Source of the DNA: Actinomadura macrotermitis
Lineage (GTDB): Bacteria; Actinomycetota; Actinomycetes; Streptosporangiales; Streptosporangiaceae
NCBI RefSeq assembly: GCF_009604375.1
Contig: NZ_WEGH01000003.1
Location: 682,001-746,000 of the forward strand
Direction of reading: 5' to 3'
Length of the DNA: 64,000 bases
The notes under the pieces were generated by a model. That model saw only the letters and a list, made by a program, of their open reading frames with translations, did not search any database and was not told the DNA's origin. A program made the translations under genes and the position numbers. Below are positions 31,924-41,407 of the stretch, in pieces. Numbering within the stretch: position 1 is the first letter of the stretch; each line of letters opens with the position of its first letter.

Positions 31924-32307
31924 CTAGGCGTCGGCGCCGGCCGCGCGCAGGCGCGCCCGCGCCCGGCGCTCGGCCGTGGTGTCGTCGCCGGCCGAGAGCA
32001 CGTTCTGCAGCTCCTGGCGGGCGAGTTCGACGTCGATCTCCGAGCCGAGCTCGGCCTGCTCGGCCAGCACCGACACCTCGTCGCCGGCGATGGAGAAGAA
32101 GCCGCTGCCGACCATCGCCGAGACCGGCTCGCCGCCGTCGGCGGGCTCGATCTTCACCACGCTGCCGTCGAGGAGGACGCCGAGCACCGGGGCGTGGCCC
32201 GGCATGATGCCGAGCTGGCCCTCGATGGTCTGGGCGACGACCAGCTTGGCCTCGCCGGACCAGATCTCGCGCTCGGGCGAGACCAGCCCTACCTTCAGGG
32301 TTGCCAC
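31924..32307 (-). CDS. atpC: F1F0 ATP synthase epsilon subunit
   Basis: The 127-residue protein has the N-terminal beta-sandwich (LKVGLVSPEREIWSGEAKLVV, then TIEGQLGIMPGHAPVLGVL) and a C-terminal helical hairpin, the usual form of epsilon. It belongs to the F1 central stalk, couples rotation to catalysis and inhibits ATP hydrolysis. It lies 76 bases after atpD. Confidence 0.97.
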   Translation of the reverse strand: MATLKVGLVSPEREIWSGEAKLVVAQTIEGQLGIMPGHAPVLGVLLDGSVVKIEPADGGEPVSAMVGSGFFSIAGDEVSVLAEQAELGSEIDVELARQELQNVLSAGDDTTAERRARARLRAAGADA

Positions 32308-32383
32308 GTTCTATCCTCCGAATACTGGAGCGGACCGGCGGGCCCGGGCCGGCGCGAGGCCGGCCCGGGCCCGCCGGAGCGGA

Positions 32384-33814
32384 CTACTTCTCCAGCTCCT
32401 TGGCCTTCTGGATGGCGTCGTCGATGCCACCGCACATGAAGAACGCCTGCTCGGGCAGGTCGTCGTACTTGCCCTCGGCGATCCCCTTGAAGGAGGAGAT
32501 CGTCTCGTCCAGCGAGACGGTGACACCGGGCTGGCCGGTGAACTGCTCGGCCACGTACATCGGGTGCGACAGGAAGCGCTCGATGCGCCGCGCCCGCTTG
32601 ACGGTGACCTTGTCCTCCTCGGAGAGCTCGTCGATGCCCAGGATGGCGATGATGTCCTGGAGCTCCTTGTACTTCTGCAGGATCCGGATCACCTCCTGCG
32701 CGACGTCGTAGTGCTCCTTGCCGAGGATCTGCGGGTCCATGATCCGGGAGGTGGAGTCCAGGGGGTCCACCGCCGGGAAGATGCCCTTCTCGGAGATGCC
32801 GCGCGAGAGCACCGTGGTGGCGTCCAGGTGCGCGAACGTGGTGTGCGGCGCCGGGTCGGTGATGTCGTCCGCGGGGACGTAGATCGCCTGCATCGAGGTG
32901 ATCGAGTGGCCCCGGGTCGAGGTGATCCGCTCCTGCAGCACGCCCATCTCGTCGGCCAGGGTGGGCTGGTAGCCCACCGCGGACGGCATGCGGCCGAGCA
33001 GCGTGGAGACCTCGGAACCGGCCTGGGTGAACCGGAAGATGTTGTCGATGAACAGCATCACGTCCTGGCCCTGGACGTCCCGGAAGTACTCCGCCATCGT
33101 CAGCGCCGACAGCGCCACGCGAAGACGGGTGCCCGGGGGCTCGTCCATCTGGCCGAAGACCAGGGCGGTGTCCTTGAGGACGTCCGCCTCCTCCATCTCC
33201 ACCCAGAGGTCGTTGCCCTCACGGGTGCGCTCGCCGACGCCGGCGAAGCAGGAGGTGCCGCCGAAGTTCTTGGCGACGCGGCGGATCATCTCCTGGATGA
33301 GGACGGTCTTGCCCACACCCGCGCCGCCGAACAGGCCGATCTTGCCGCCCTTGACGTACGGGGACAGCAGGTCGATGACCTTGATGCCGGTCTCCAGCAT
33401 CTCGGTCTTGCTCTCCAGCTGGTCGAACGCCGGCGCCTTGCGGTGGATGCCCCAGCGCTCGGTGACCTCCAGGGAGGCCGTCGGGACGTCCAGGGACTGG
33501 CCGAGGGCGTTCCAGACGTGACCCTTGGTGACGTCGCCGACGGGCACCTCGATCGGGTGGCCCGAGTTGAACACCGAGGCGCCGCGCACCATGCCGTCGG
33601 TCGGCTGCATGGAGATCGCGCGGACCATGTTGTCACCGAGGTGCTGCGCCACCTCCAGCGTCAGCGTCTTGGTCTCCTCGCCCAGCGTGACGTCCACGTT
33701 GAGCGCGTTGAAGATCTCCGGGATGGCGTCGGCGGGGAATTCCACGTCGACGACCGGGCCGATGACCCGGGCGACGCGCCCGGTGGCCGTCGCCGTCTCT
33801 ACCTGAGCAGTCAT
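32384..33814 (-). CDS. atpD: F1F0 ATP synthase beta subunit
   Basis: The 476-residue catalytic subunit has the P-loop GGAGVGKT near residue 153, GERTREGNDLW with the catalytic Glu, ALVFGQMDEPPG, and YVPADDITDPAPHTTFAHLDATTVLSR. Start ATG 33814 lies two bases after the atpG stop. Three copies alternate with alpha in the F1 head and make ATP from ADP and phosphate. Confidence 0.98.
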   Translation of the reverse strand: MTAQVETATATGRVARVIGPVVDVEFPADAIPEIFNALNVDVTLGEETKTLTLEVAQHLGDNMVRAISMQPTDGMVRGASVFNSGHPIEVPVGDVTKGHVWNALGQSLDVPTASLEVTERWGIHRKAPAFDQLESKTEMLETGIKVIDLLSPYVKGGKIGLFGGAGVGKTVLIQEMIRRVAKNFGGTSCFAGVGERTREGNDLWVEMEEADVLKDTALVFGQMDEPPGTRLRVALSALTMAEYFRDVQGQDVMLFIDNIFRFTQAGSEVSTLLGRMPSAVGYQPTLADEMGVLQERITSTRGHSITSMQAIYVPADDITDPAPHTTFAHLDATTVLSRGISEKGIFPAVDPLDSTSRIMDPQILGKEHYDVAQEVIRILQKYKELQDIIAILGIDELSEEDKVTVKRARRIERFLSHPMYVAEQFTGQPGVTVSLDETISSFKGIAEGKYDDLPEQAFFMCGGIDDAIQKAKELEK

Positions 33815-33816
33815 TC

Positions 33817-34716
33817 TCACTCCCCGCCAGAATCGGCGAGCGCGTCAGCGCCACCGACGATCTCGCTGATTTCCTGGGTGATCGCGGCCTGGCGCACCTG
33901 GTTCATCTGGCGCGTGTAGACCCCGATCAGGTCATTGGCATTGTCGGTCGCCGACTTCATCGCACGACGCCGGGCGGCGTGCTCGGAGGCGGCCGACTGC
34001 AGCATCATGTGGAAGATGCGGCTTTCGATGTAGTTGGGCAGCAGCAGGTCGAGCGCCGCCTGGGCGGTCGGCTCGAACTCGTACGCCGGCAGGACGGCGC
34101 CCTTCTCGAGCGTCTCCTCGGTGATCTCCAACGGGATCAGCCGGCGGACCTGGACGTTCTGCGTCAGCATCGACACGAACTCGGTGTAGACCACGTGGAT
34201 CTCCCCGACCCCGCCTTCGGCGTCGGTCTTGAGGAAGTCCTCGGTCAGCCGCCGGCCGACCCGCTCCGCGCTGGCGAAGTCGGGGCGGTCGCTGAACCCC
34301 TTCCAGGACTCGGCGAACTCCCGGTCCCGGAACTTGTACCAGGTGATGGCCTTGTTGCCCACCAGGTAGGGGATCGGCTCCCGGCCCCGCTCGCGCAGCG
34401 CCGCCATGAGCGATTCGGCCTCACGGATGACGTTGGCGTTGTAGCCGCCGCAGAACCCGCGGTCGCTGGTGATGACCAGGACCGCGGTCCGCTTGTCCTC
34501 CGGCTGCTCGTTGAGCAGCGGGTGGTCGATGCCGACGTTGTGGCTGACCAGCGCGGTCAGGGCCTGGGTGATCTGGTCGGCGTACGGCTTGGAGGCCGCC
34601 ACCGCCTGCTGGGCCTTGACGATGCGCGAGGTCGCGATCATCTCCTGGGCACGCGTGATCTTGGCGGTCGACTTGACCGACTTGATCTGCTGCCGCAGTT
34701 GCCGGAGCTGGGCCAT
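33817..34716 (-). CDS. atpG: F1F0 ATP synthase gamma subunit
   Basis: The 299-residue rotor shaft has the two long terminal helices of the family: LRQLRQQIKSVKSTAKITRAQEMIA at the start and MKSATDNANDLIGVYTRQMNQVRQAAITQEISEIVGGA at the end. In between is a Rossmann-like domain (VLVITSDRGFCGGYNANVI). It transmits c-ring rotation to the alpha-beta hexamer. It follows atpA by six bases. Confidence 0.98.
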   Translation of the reverse strand: MAQLRQLRQQIKSVKSTAKITRAQEMIATSRIVKAQQAVAASKPYADQITQALTALVSHNVGIDHPLLNEQPEDKRTAVLVITSDRGFCGGYNANVIREAESLMAALRERGREPIPYLVGNKAITWYKFRDREFAESWKGFSDRPDFASAERVGRRLTEDFLKTDAEGGVGEIHVVYTEFVSMLTQNVQVRRLIPLEITEETLEKGAVLPAYEFEPTAQAALDLLLPNYIESRIFHMMLQSAASEHAARRRAMKSATDNANDLIGVYTRQMNQVRQAAITQEISEIVGGADALADSGGE

Positions 34717-34722
34717 GGCGGG

Positions 34723-36357
34723 TCAGTCCTTCTTGACGCGGGTGATCGTCTCCTGCTCGACCGCCTCGTCCTCGATCGGCTCGACCGACTCCTCGCCCAG
34801 GATCTCCCCGGCCGAGGTCTCGAAGCCCTTCTTGAACTCGGTGATGGAGTCCTTGAGGGCGGTGAGGCCGTCGTCGGTGAGCTGCCCGGTCTCGCGGATG
34901 CCGGTGAGCAGGCCGCCGTTGGTGCGCTCGAGGTGGTCCAGGAACTCCGCCTCGAAGCGGCGGATGTCCTCGACCGGGACCTCGTCGAGCTCGCCGGACG
35001 TGCCGGCCCAGACCGAGACGACCTCCTTCTCGACCGGGAACGGCGAGCCCTGCGGCTGCTTGAGCAGCTCGACCAGGCGGGCGCCGCGGTCCAGCTGGGC
35101 GCGCGAGGCGGCGTCCAGGTCGGAGGCGAAGGCCGCGAAGGCCTCCAGGTCGCGGTACTGCGACAGCGCCAGGCGGAGCGTGCCGGAGACCTTGCGCATC
35201 GCCTTGATCTGCGCCGAGCCGCCGACTCGCGAGACCGAGATACCGACGTTCACCGCGGGGCGGACGCCCTGGTTGAACAGGTCGGTCTCCAGGAAGCACT
35301 GGCCGTCGGTGATGGAGATGACGTTGGTCGGGATGAACGCCGAGACGTCGTTGCCCTTGGTCTCGATGATCGGCAGGCCGGTCATCGAGCCCGCGCCGAG
35401 GTCGTCCGACAGCTTCGCGCAGCGCTCCAGCAGACGCGAGTGCAGGTAGAAGACGTCGCCGGGGAACGCCTCACGGCCCGGCGGGCGGCGCAGCAGCAGC
35501 GAGACCGCGCGGTAGGCGTCGGCCTGCTTCGACAGGTCGTCGAAGACGATCAGGACGTGCTTGCCCTGGTACATCCAGTGCTGGCCGATCGCGGACCCGG
35601 TGTAGGGGGCGATGTACTTGTAGCCCGAGGGCTCCGAGGCCGGGGCCGCCACGATCGTGGTGTACTCCAGCGCGCCGGCCTCTTCGAGGGTGCGGCGCAC
35701 GTTGGCGATCGTGGAGCCCTTCTGGCCCACCGCGACGTAGATGCAGCGGACCTGCTTGCTCTCGTCGCCGGTGGCCCAGTTCTCCCGCTGGTTGATGATC
35801 GTGTCGACCGCGACCGTGGTCTTGCCGGTCTGCCGGTCACCGATGATCAGCTGGCGCTGGCCGCGGCCGATCGGCGTCATCGCGTCGATGGCCTTGATGC
35901 CGGTCTGCAGGGGCTCCTTGACCGACTGGCGCTGCACGACGGAAGGAGCCTGCAGCTCCAGCGCGCGGCGCTCGGTCGACTCGATGGCGCCCTTGCCGTC
36001 CAGCGGGTTGCCCAGCGCGTCCACGACACGGCCGAGGAAGCCGTCGCCGACCGGGACCGAGAGGACCTCGCCGGTGCGGCGGACCTTCTGGCCCTCCTCG
36101 ATCTTGCTGAAGTCGCCAAGGACAACGGCGCCGATCTCGCGCACGTCCAGGTTCAGAGCCAGGCCACGGGTGCCGTCCTCGAATTCGAGGAGCTCGTTGG
36201 CCATCACGGAGGGCAGGCCCTCGACGTGGGCGATACCGTCGCCGGAATCGACAACGGTGCCGACCTCTTCGCGCGCGGCGGCCTCAGGCTCGTACGACTG
36301 GACGAAGCGCTCCAGCGCGTTCCGGATCTCATCCGGACGGATCGTCAGCTCCGCCAT
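34723..36357 (-). CDS. atpA: F1F0 ATP synthase alpha subunit
   Basis: The 544-residue protein has GDGIAHVEGLP in the crown domain, the non-catalytic P-loop GDRQTGKTTV near residue 170, and the C-terminal helical domain. An acidic tail after residue 515, rich in Glu and Asp, extends beyond the E. coli form, as in other actinobacteria. It forms the F1 head with beta and binds regulatory nucleotide. Confidence 0.98.
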   Translation of the reverse strand: MAELTIRPDEIRNALERFVQSYEPEAAAREEVGTVVDSGDGIAHVEGLPSVMANELLEFEDGTRGLALNLDVREIGAVVLGDFSKIEEGQKVRRTGEVLSVPVGDGFLGRVVDALGNPLDGKGAIESTERRALELQAPSVVQRQSVKEPLQTGIKAIDAMTPIGRGQRQLIIGDRQTGKTTVAVDTIINQRENWATGDESKQVRCIYVAVGQKGSTIANVRRTLEEAGALEYTTIVAAPASEPSGYKYIAPYTGSAIGQHWMYQGKHVLIVFDDLSKQADAYRAVSLLLRRPPGREAFPGDVFYLHSRLLERCAKLSDDLGAGSMTGLPIIETKGNDVSAFIPTNVISITDGQCFLETDLFNQGVRPAVNVGISVSRVGGSAQIKAMRKVSGTLRLALSQYRDLEAFAAFASDLDAASRAQLDRGARLVELLKQPQGSPFPVEKEVVSVWAGTSGELDEVPVEDIRRFEAEFLDHLERTNGGLLTGIRETGQLTDDGLTALKDSITEFKKGFETSAGEILGEESVEPIEDEAVEQETITRVKKD

Positions 36358-36402
36358 GATTCCTCTCTTGCTCCCTTGTGGGGTCAGCTCGGCAGCTTGG
36401 TG

Positions 36403-37221
36403 TCAGCTTGCGAGCCGCCGGCGGACCTCGTCCAGCCGCCCGGCGATGGTGCCGTCGATGATCTCGTCCCCGAGCTGGATGGACAGGCCGCCCACCGTGC
36501 TCGGGTCGATCTCGATGTTCAGGTGTACTTCGTGGCCGTAGGCGGTGGCGAGCACCGCCGCGAGCCGGGTGCGCTGCTCGGCCGACAGGTCGACCGGGGT
36601 GCGCACGAGCGCCACCAGCCGCTGCCGCCGCTGCGCGACGAGCTTGCCGTACTCGGCCAGGCCGCCTTCCAGGCTACGTCCTCGCGGCCGCAGCACCAGC
36701 TCGGAGACGAGCGTCTTGGCCGAGGGGGTGACCTTGCCGTCCAGCAGGTCGTCCAGGACGCTCTGCTTGCGGTCGGCCGGCAGCGCGGGGCTCGCGAGCG
36801 CGCCCCGCAGCTCCGGGGCGCCCTCGACGACGCGGGAGAACCGGAACAGCTCGTCCTCCAGGTCGTCGATGCGCCCGTCGGCCTCGGCGCGGGCGGACTC
36901 GGCGGCGACCGCGAGGATCTCCACCGCGTCCGACAGCTCCGACGGCTTGGACCAGCGCAGCCGCACGACATCGGCGACCAGCTCGAGAGCGGCCGGTGAG
37001 ACCTTGCCCTCGAGCAGCGCCCGCATGAGCTGCGCCTTGCCCGCCCCGTCGCGCGACGGGTCCGACAGCGCCCGGCGCAGGCCGTGCTCACGGTCGATCA
37101 GGTGCAGCACCGCGAACAGGTCGCCGCCGAGCCCGGCCGGGTCGGCCGAGGCGAGGACCGCCTCGAGACGCTCCCTGGCCACGGCCAGCGACGCCCTGCT
37201 CACCGCTCCCGTGATGGTCAT
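36403..37221 (-). CDS. atpH: F1F0 ATP synthase delta subunit
   Basis: The 272-residue protein is longer than the 177-residue E. coli delta, as is usual in high-GC Gram-positives. The C-terminal part holds the conserved VRTPVDLSAEQRTRLAAVL and IDPSTVGGLSIQLGDEIIDGTIAGRLDEVRRRL region that contacts the peripheral stalk. Its start overlaps the end of atpF by four bases, so translation is coupled. Confidence 0.97.
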   Translation of the reverse strand: MTITGAVSRASLAVARERLEAVLASADPAGLGGDLFAVLHLIDREHGLRRALSDPSRDGAGKAQLMRALLEGKVSPAALELVADVVRLRWSKPSELSDAVEILAVAAESARAEADGRIDDLEDELFRFSRVVEGAPELRGALASPALPADRKQSVLDDLLDGKVTPSAKTLVSELVLRPRGRSLEGGLAEYGKLVAQRRQRLVALVRTPVDLSAEQRTRLAAVLATAYGHEVHLNIEIDPSTVGGLSIQLGDEIIDGTIAGRLDEVRRRLAS

Positions 37222-37784
37222 GATGTGATCTGCTCCTGGCTGCGAGCGCGGCCTTCCAGCTCCTCCAGGAACCGGTCGACCACGCGGCTCTGCCGGGCGG
37301 TGTCCTCGAGGGACTCGCCGACGACACGGCCGGCCAGCTCGACCGACAGGGCGCCGATCTCGCCGCGCAGCGAGTTGAGCGCCTGCTGGCGCTCGGCCTC
37401 GATCTGCGCGTGCGCGGAGTCGATGATGCGGCGGGCCTCGCTCTGGGCCTGCTCCTTCATCTCCGCGATGATCTGCGCACCCTGCTCGCGAGCCTCCTCG
37501 CGGAGCCGGGACGCCTCGTGGCGCGCCTCGCTCAGCTTGGCCTGGTACTGCTCCAGGGTGGCCTTGGCCTCCTTCTGCGCGGCAGCGGCCCGCTCCAGTC
37601 CGCCCTCGATCTCGTTCGACCGCTCTTCGAGGGTCTGGCGGATCTTCGGGACGAACATCTTGCCGACCAGGACCAGCACGATCAGGAACGCGATCGTGCC
37701 GACGACCAGCTCGGCGGTGTCGGGCAGAAGGGGGCTCTTATCCCCACCCTCAGCCACCACATTGGCGGCCAGCAGGTTAATCAT
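37218..37784 (-). CDS. atpF: F1F0 ATP synthase b subunit
   Basis: The 188-residue protein has one N-terminal membrane helix (ELVVGTIAFLIVLVLVGKMFVP) and a long charged coiled coil (residues about 45-165) rich in Glu, Arg, Ala and Gln, the peripheral stalk. Two copies connect the a subunit in the membrane to delta on top of F1. It follows atpE by 38 bases. Confidence 0.97.
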   Translation of the reverse strand: MINLLAANVVAEGGDKSPLLPDTAELVVGTIAFLIVLVLVGKMFVPKIRQTLEERSNEIEGGLERAAAAQKEAKATLEQYQAKLSEARHEASRLREEAREQGAQIIAEMKEQAQSEARRIIDSAHAQIEAERQQALNSLRGEIGALSVELAGRVVGESLEDTARQSRVVDRFLEELEGRARSQEQITS

Positions 37785-37822
37785 GTGGGTTCCGCCTTCC
37801 TGTCAGACGTAGCAGGGGCGGT

Positions 37823-38071
37823 TTACTTGTGCACGAACGGCACGACGAAACCGATGAGGGCGAGCGCCTCGGTGAGCGCGAAGCCCAGCAGCATGTTCTG
37901 ACGGATGACGTTGGTCAGCTCGGGCTGGCGGGCGATGGCCTGCACGCCCTGGCCGAAGATGATGCCCACGCCGATGCCCGGGCCGATGGCGGCCAGGCCG
38001 TACGCGACGGAACCGAGGCTGCCGGTGACCTTGTCAGCGGAGGCGAGGACGTTGACGGCTTCAGCGAGCAT
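37823..38071 (-). CDS. atpE: F1F0 ATP synthase c subunit (proteolipid)
   Basis: The 82-residue hairpin has a Gly-rich first helix (LAAIGPGIGVGIIFGQ), the polar loop ARQPE and a second helix with the proton-carrying Glu68 in GFALTEALALIGF. The absence of extra polar ligands beside the Glu suits a proton rather than a sodium ring. It sits between atpB and atpF as expected. Confidence 0.98.
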   Translation of the reverse strand: MLAEAVNVLASADKVTGSLGSVAYGLAAIGPGIGVGIIFGQGVQAIARQPELTNVIRQNMLLGFALTEALALIGFVVPFVHK

Positions 38072-38145
38072 GTGCTCTTTCCTTTTCAGTCGACCGGCGG
38101 GGCGTCCTGCCCACCGGAGGCTTGCGGTTGCGGGTGAAGGTCCGG

Positions 38146-38955
38146 TCAGTGGTCAGGGTGCAGCGCGCCACCGATGTAGGAGGCGGCCAGCAGGGTGAAG
38201 ATGAACGCCTGCAGGCTCTGCACGAAGATCTCGAACGCGGTCATGATGATCGTCATGAGGAAGCCGACAACGCCCACACCCGCCCCGAGGACGGTGAGCT
38301 TCTCGGCGAGGAACCACCAGGCGACGGTGGAGAAGAAGGCGATCAGCAGGTGGCCGGCGAACATGTTGGCGAACAGTCGCACCGCGTGCGTGAACGGCCG
38401 CAGGACGATGTTCGACAGCAGCTCGATCGGCGCGAGGATGATGTACAGCGGCGCGGGCAGGCCCGGCGGGAACATCATGTTCTTGAAGTAGCCGACCAGG
38501 CCCTGGTGCTTGATGCTCAGGAAGAGCATCATCAGGTACACCACGATCGCGAGCACGATGGGGATCGCGATGTGCGAGGTGGCCGGCAGCTGCAGCACCG
38601 GCACGACGCCGGCGAGGTTCATGAACAGGACGAAGAAGAACGTCGAGAACAGGAACGGCATCCACTTGTCGCCGTCCTTGCCGATCATCGGCCGGGCGAC
38701 CTGGTCGCGCACGAACAGGTAGCCGACCTCGCCGACGTTCTGCACACCCTTGGGGACCAGCTTGGGATTGCCGAACGCCCGCCAGGCGAAGACGGTGATG
38801 AGCAGTCCCGCGAGGATGACGATGAGGGTCGGCTTGGTCAGCCAGTCCAGCCACGCCGGGCCACTCGGAATCAGCGGGCCCCAATCGAAGATGTGCAGGC
38901 CCGGGGCCTCGAACTCATCTCCGCTCCCGGAGGCGAGGAGGTGCGGCGCGCTCAC
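38146..38955 (-). CDS. atpB: F1F0 ATP synthase a subunit
   Basis: The 269-residue membrane protein has five to six helices and the essential Arg in HAVRLFANMFAGHLL (around residue 195), which faces the c-ring Glu. PIELLSNIVLRPFTHAVRL precedes it. The last helix (FEIFVQSLQAFIFTLLAASYIGGAL) holds the conserved Gln. It forms the two proton half-channels. Confidence 0.98.
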   Translation of the reverse strand: MSAPHLLASGSGDEFEAPGLHIFDWGPLIPSGPAWLDWLTKPTLIVILAGLLITVFAWRAFGNPKLVPKGVQNVGEVGYLFVRDQVARPMIGKDGDKWMPFLFSTFFFVLFMNLAGVVPVLQLPATSHIAIPIVLAIVVYLMMLFLSIKHQGLVGYFKNMMFPPGLPAPLYIILAPIELLSNIVLRPFTHAVRLFANMFAGHLLIAFFSTVAWWFLAEKLTVLGAGVGVVGFLMTIIMTAFEIFVQSLQAFIFTLLAASYIGGALHPDH

Positions 38956-39070
38956 GCGGCAGTCCCTTCGTCGGTGACTGTGCAGGTCAGTCGGCTGTAC
39001 TTCGTCTGCGGACCCGAGGGCCGCGGGGTGGTGCGAGATGTCGCGCAGGTCTTCCGCGCCGGCGGCGCGC

Positions 39071-39316
39071 TCAGCGGCCGTAGCGGTGGAAGACCAGGTA
39101 GATCGCTAGAGCGAGGCCCACCAGGATTCCGATGGGGAACAGCGCCGAGGTGCCCAGCCAGTGATCCAGCAGCTTGCCGAGACCGCCGTAGACCGCCATC
39201 CCGCTCAAGATGTAGCTCGGGATGGCCCAGGCGGCGTTGGCGAAGCCTCGGTGGTCCGAATCCTCGGACCCCGGATCGGGCCGGTGCTCCTCCTCGCTCT
39301 TCGCAGGACGGACCAT
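39071..39316 (-). CDS. AtpZ/AtpI-type ATP synthase assembly protein
   Basis: The 81-residue protein has a charged N-terminal tail and two membrane helices (WAIPSYILSGMAVYGGLGKLLDHWL, then FPIGILVGLALAIYLVF), the size and layout of AtpZ-like proteins. These help with c-ring assembly or Mg2+/Ca2+ supply for ATP synthase. It lies between atpI and atpB in the same direction. The family split between AtpZ and short AtpI is not certain from sequence alone. Confidence 0.8.
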   Translation of the reverse strand: MVRPAKSEEEHRPDPGSEDSDHRGFANAAWAIPSYILSGMAVYGGLGKLLDHWLGTSALFPIGILVGLALAIYLVFHRYGR

Positions 39317-39418
39317 AGCAGGCCACCCCCCTGGTGGTCATATTGGAGTAGTCCATTCCAGCCATGCCGGAACGGGACCGGCGGGCCGGTGCGGATCGAC
39401 GGGCCGGTAGCGGGTCCA

Positions 39419-39865
39419 TCAGGGGCTCCGGTCCGCGTCGGCCTTGGTGGCCGGCTCGGCGCCGGGCGACGGCGCGGGGTCCACGTAGAGCGTCTTGGTC
39501 TTCAGCGTGGTGCGGATCTCGGCACCGATCCAGACCAGGGTCAGCGCGATGACCGTGTACGCGAACGCGGCGGGGTTCCACGCGGTGGCGTCCTGGAACA
39601 CCGCGACCAGCACCAGCATCACCAGCAGCTTGGTGATGTAGCTGAAGACCGCGGCGGCGAACATCATCTGCGGCGAGATCTTGGAGGCGTAGCTCACCGC
39701 GACGACGCTGATCGAGAAGAAGGCGAGCACGACGATCACGCCGATGGCGGCACCCAGCGCTCCCTTGGCCCCGCCGAGCAGCAGGCCGGCCAGAACGGCG
39801 GCGATGCCGGCGAGGCCGGAGGGGATCGCGGCGCCGCGGAGGATCCGGGCGTCGGAAGATTGCAT
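39419..39865 (-). CDS. atpI: ATP synthase protein I-like membrane protein
   Basis: The 148-residue protein has four membrane helices (IPSGLAGIAAVLAGLLLGG, GAAIGVIVVLAFFSISVVA, MMFAAAVFSYITKLLVMLVLVAVF, AAFAYTVIALTLVWIG) and a Pro/Asp-rich C-terminal tail. Its position at the head of the ATP synthase operon matches the atpI gene of actinobacteria. AtpI assists c-ring assembly. The 275 bases before it hold TTGCGG and TGATAC boxes 16 bases apart (leftward, near 39925), a possible operon promoter. Confidence 0.82.
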   Translation of the reverse strand: MQSSDARILRGAAIPSGLAGIAAVLAGLLLGGAKGALGAAIGVIVVLAFFSISVVAVSYASKISPQMMFAAAVFSYITKLLVMLVLVAVFQDATAWNPAAFAYTVIALTLVWIGAEIRTTLKTKTLYVDPAPSPGAEPATKADADRSP

Positions 39866-40140
39866 CAGGGGCTCCGGCTGGTCACGTTCAGTGTTCGTCT
39901 CTTGTTCGTGAAAGGTATCACAAGCGTCCAGAACGTCCGCAATTACCCTAGAGGTAACGGGTTAACGCAGGGTGGCGGGCACGCTGCGCACCCGCGTACC
40001 CGCGTACCACGGACTGTAGCCCAGGCCGGGGAACCGATTCCGGGGAAAGGCGGGGGCGCGCTCACGCGCCCGGGACGCCGTCAGTGATGTTACCCGCCGG
40101 TAGGCACCGGATCGTCCGTCCCGGGGCCCCCGCCGGCCCG

Positions 40141-41334
40141 CTAGAGGGGGTTGGCGGGCTCGCGCGAACGCGGCGGCTGCGGCTGCTCGGGCTCGGCCGG
40201 CGCGCGCCGCGCCGCCACCCGCGGCGCCGCGACCATCACGGCCACGCCCGCCACCGCGATGCCGGCGGTGACCGACGTCACCAGCAGCTGCGAGTTGGTG
40301 TTGGCCAGCCAGACCAGCCCGGCGGCCACCAGCCCGACCCAGAAGTACATGATCAGCACGGCGCGCCGGACGGAGTGGCCGAGTTCCAGCAGCCGGTGGT
40401 GCAGGTGCAGCTTGTCGGGCGCGAACGGCGACCGCCCCTGGTTGGTGCGCCGCCACACCGCCAGCAGCATGTCCACGAACGGCACCGCCGCGACCGCCGG
40501 GACCAGCAGCAGGGGCACCCAGAACGGGAAGAGCTTGTAGGCGCCGAGCAGCGCCGGGTCGAACTGCCCGGTGAGCATGATCGTGGACGCGCTGAGCAGC
40601 AGCCCGATCAGCATCGACCCGGTGTCGCCCATGAAGATCCGGGCCGGGTTGAAGTTGTGCGGCAGGAACCCGGCGCAGGCCCCGACCAGCACCGCGGCGG
40701 TCAGCGTGGCGCCGCTCAGCGTCGTCAGGCCGTTGGACTTCGACAGCAGGTAGGCGTAGAAGAACAGCGCCATCGCGGCGATGCCGACGACGCCCGCGGC
40801 GAGGCCGTCCAGGCCGTCGATGAAGTTCACCGCGTTGATGGTGGCGACCACCACCAGCACCGTCAGCGGCACACCGTAGGTGGGCGGCAGCGACAGCGGC
40901 GTGCCGTTGGGCAGCGGGATCACGTACAGCTGGATGCCCTGCATGATGAAGATGCCGGCCGCCGCGACCTGCCCGGCGAACTTGGTGAGCGCGTCGATCT
41001 CCCACCGGTCGTCGGCGATGCCGATCAGCACGATCAGGCCGCCCGCCAGCAGCAGCGCCTTGCCGACGGTGATGTCGCCGTTGGCCAGCACCCGCTTCAT
41101 CTCCGGCAGGCCGGTCGCGACCACCAGCGCCGCCACCACCCCGCCGAACATCGCCAGGCCGCCGAGCCGGGGCGTCGGGATCGTGTGCACGTCCCGGTCG
41201 CGGGGGGCGGCCTGCGCGCCGAACCAGACCGCGAAGCGCCGCACCGCCGGGGTGAGCAGATAGGTGACGAGCGCGGCGACCAGGATGGTCAGCAGGTACT
41301 CCCGCAACGCCCCCGCGCCTCCCTCACCGTTCAC
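40141..41334 (-). CDS. wecA: Undecaprenyl-phosphate GlcNAc-1-phosphate transferase (MraY family)
   Basis: The protein of up to 397 residues is polytopic with about 11 helices. It carries PRDRDVHTIPTPRLGG (substrate loop), the metal-binding VNFIDGLDGLAAGV, GDTGSMLIGLLL and a late His-rich loop LHLHHRLLELGHSVRRAVL typical of the WecA/TagO branch rather than MraY. It links a sugar-1-phosphate to undecaprenyl phosphate to start synthesis of wall polymers. The GTG at 41334 is used here. A TTG at 41307 giving LREYLLTILVAALVTYLLTP also fits the family start. It is followed by the ATP synthase genes, the usual actinobacterial order. Confidence 0.93.
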   Translation of the reverse strand: MNGEGGAGALREYLLTILVAALVTYLLTPAVRRFAVWFGAQAAPRDRDVHTIPTPRLGGLAMFGGVVAALVVATGLPEMKRVLANGDITVGKALLLAGGLIVLIGIADDRWEIDALTKFAGQVAAAGIFIMQGIQLYVIPLPNGTPLSLPPTYGVPLTVLVVVATINAVNFIDGLDGLAAGVVGIAAMALFFYAYLLSKSNGLTTLSGATLTAAVLVGACAGFLPHNFNPARIFMGDTGSMLIGLLLSASTIMLTGQFDPALLGAYKLFPFWVPLLLVPAVAAVPFVDMLLAVWRRTNQGRSPFAPDKLHLHHRLLELGHSVRRAVLIMYFWVGLVAAGLVWLANTNSQLLVTSVTAGIAVAGVAVMVAAPRVAARRAPAEPEQPQPPRSREPANPL

Positions 41335-41407
41335 CCGTACGACGACTATGACGAACTACGACGACCGCGGCGGGCGAAATGTTCACGCGGCGGCGTTCCG
41401 ACCAACT

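Noticed and set aside
32280..32300. AGCCCTACCT half-site similar to the 20-bp palindrome
   Set aside because: It lies inside the atpC coding start and the other arm is missing, so it is likely chance.
33979..36999. A 1006-codon rightward frame across the ATP synthase genes
   Set aside because: It is antisense to atpG, atpA and atpH, whose products are unmistakable. It is a high-GC mirror frame with Asp/Arg/Gly/Leu-rich composition and no family match.
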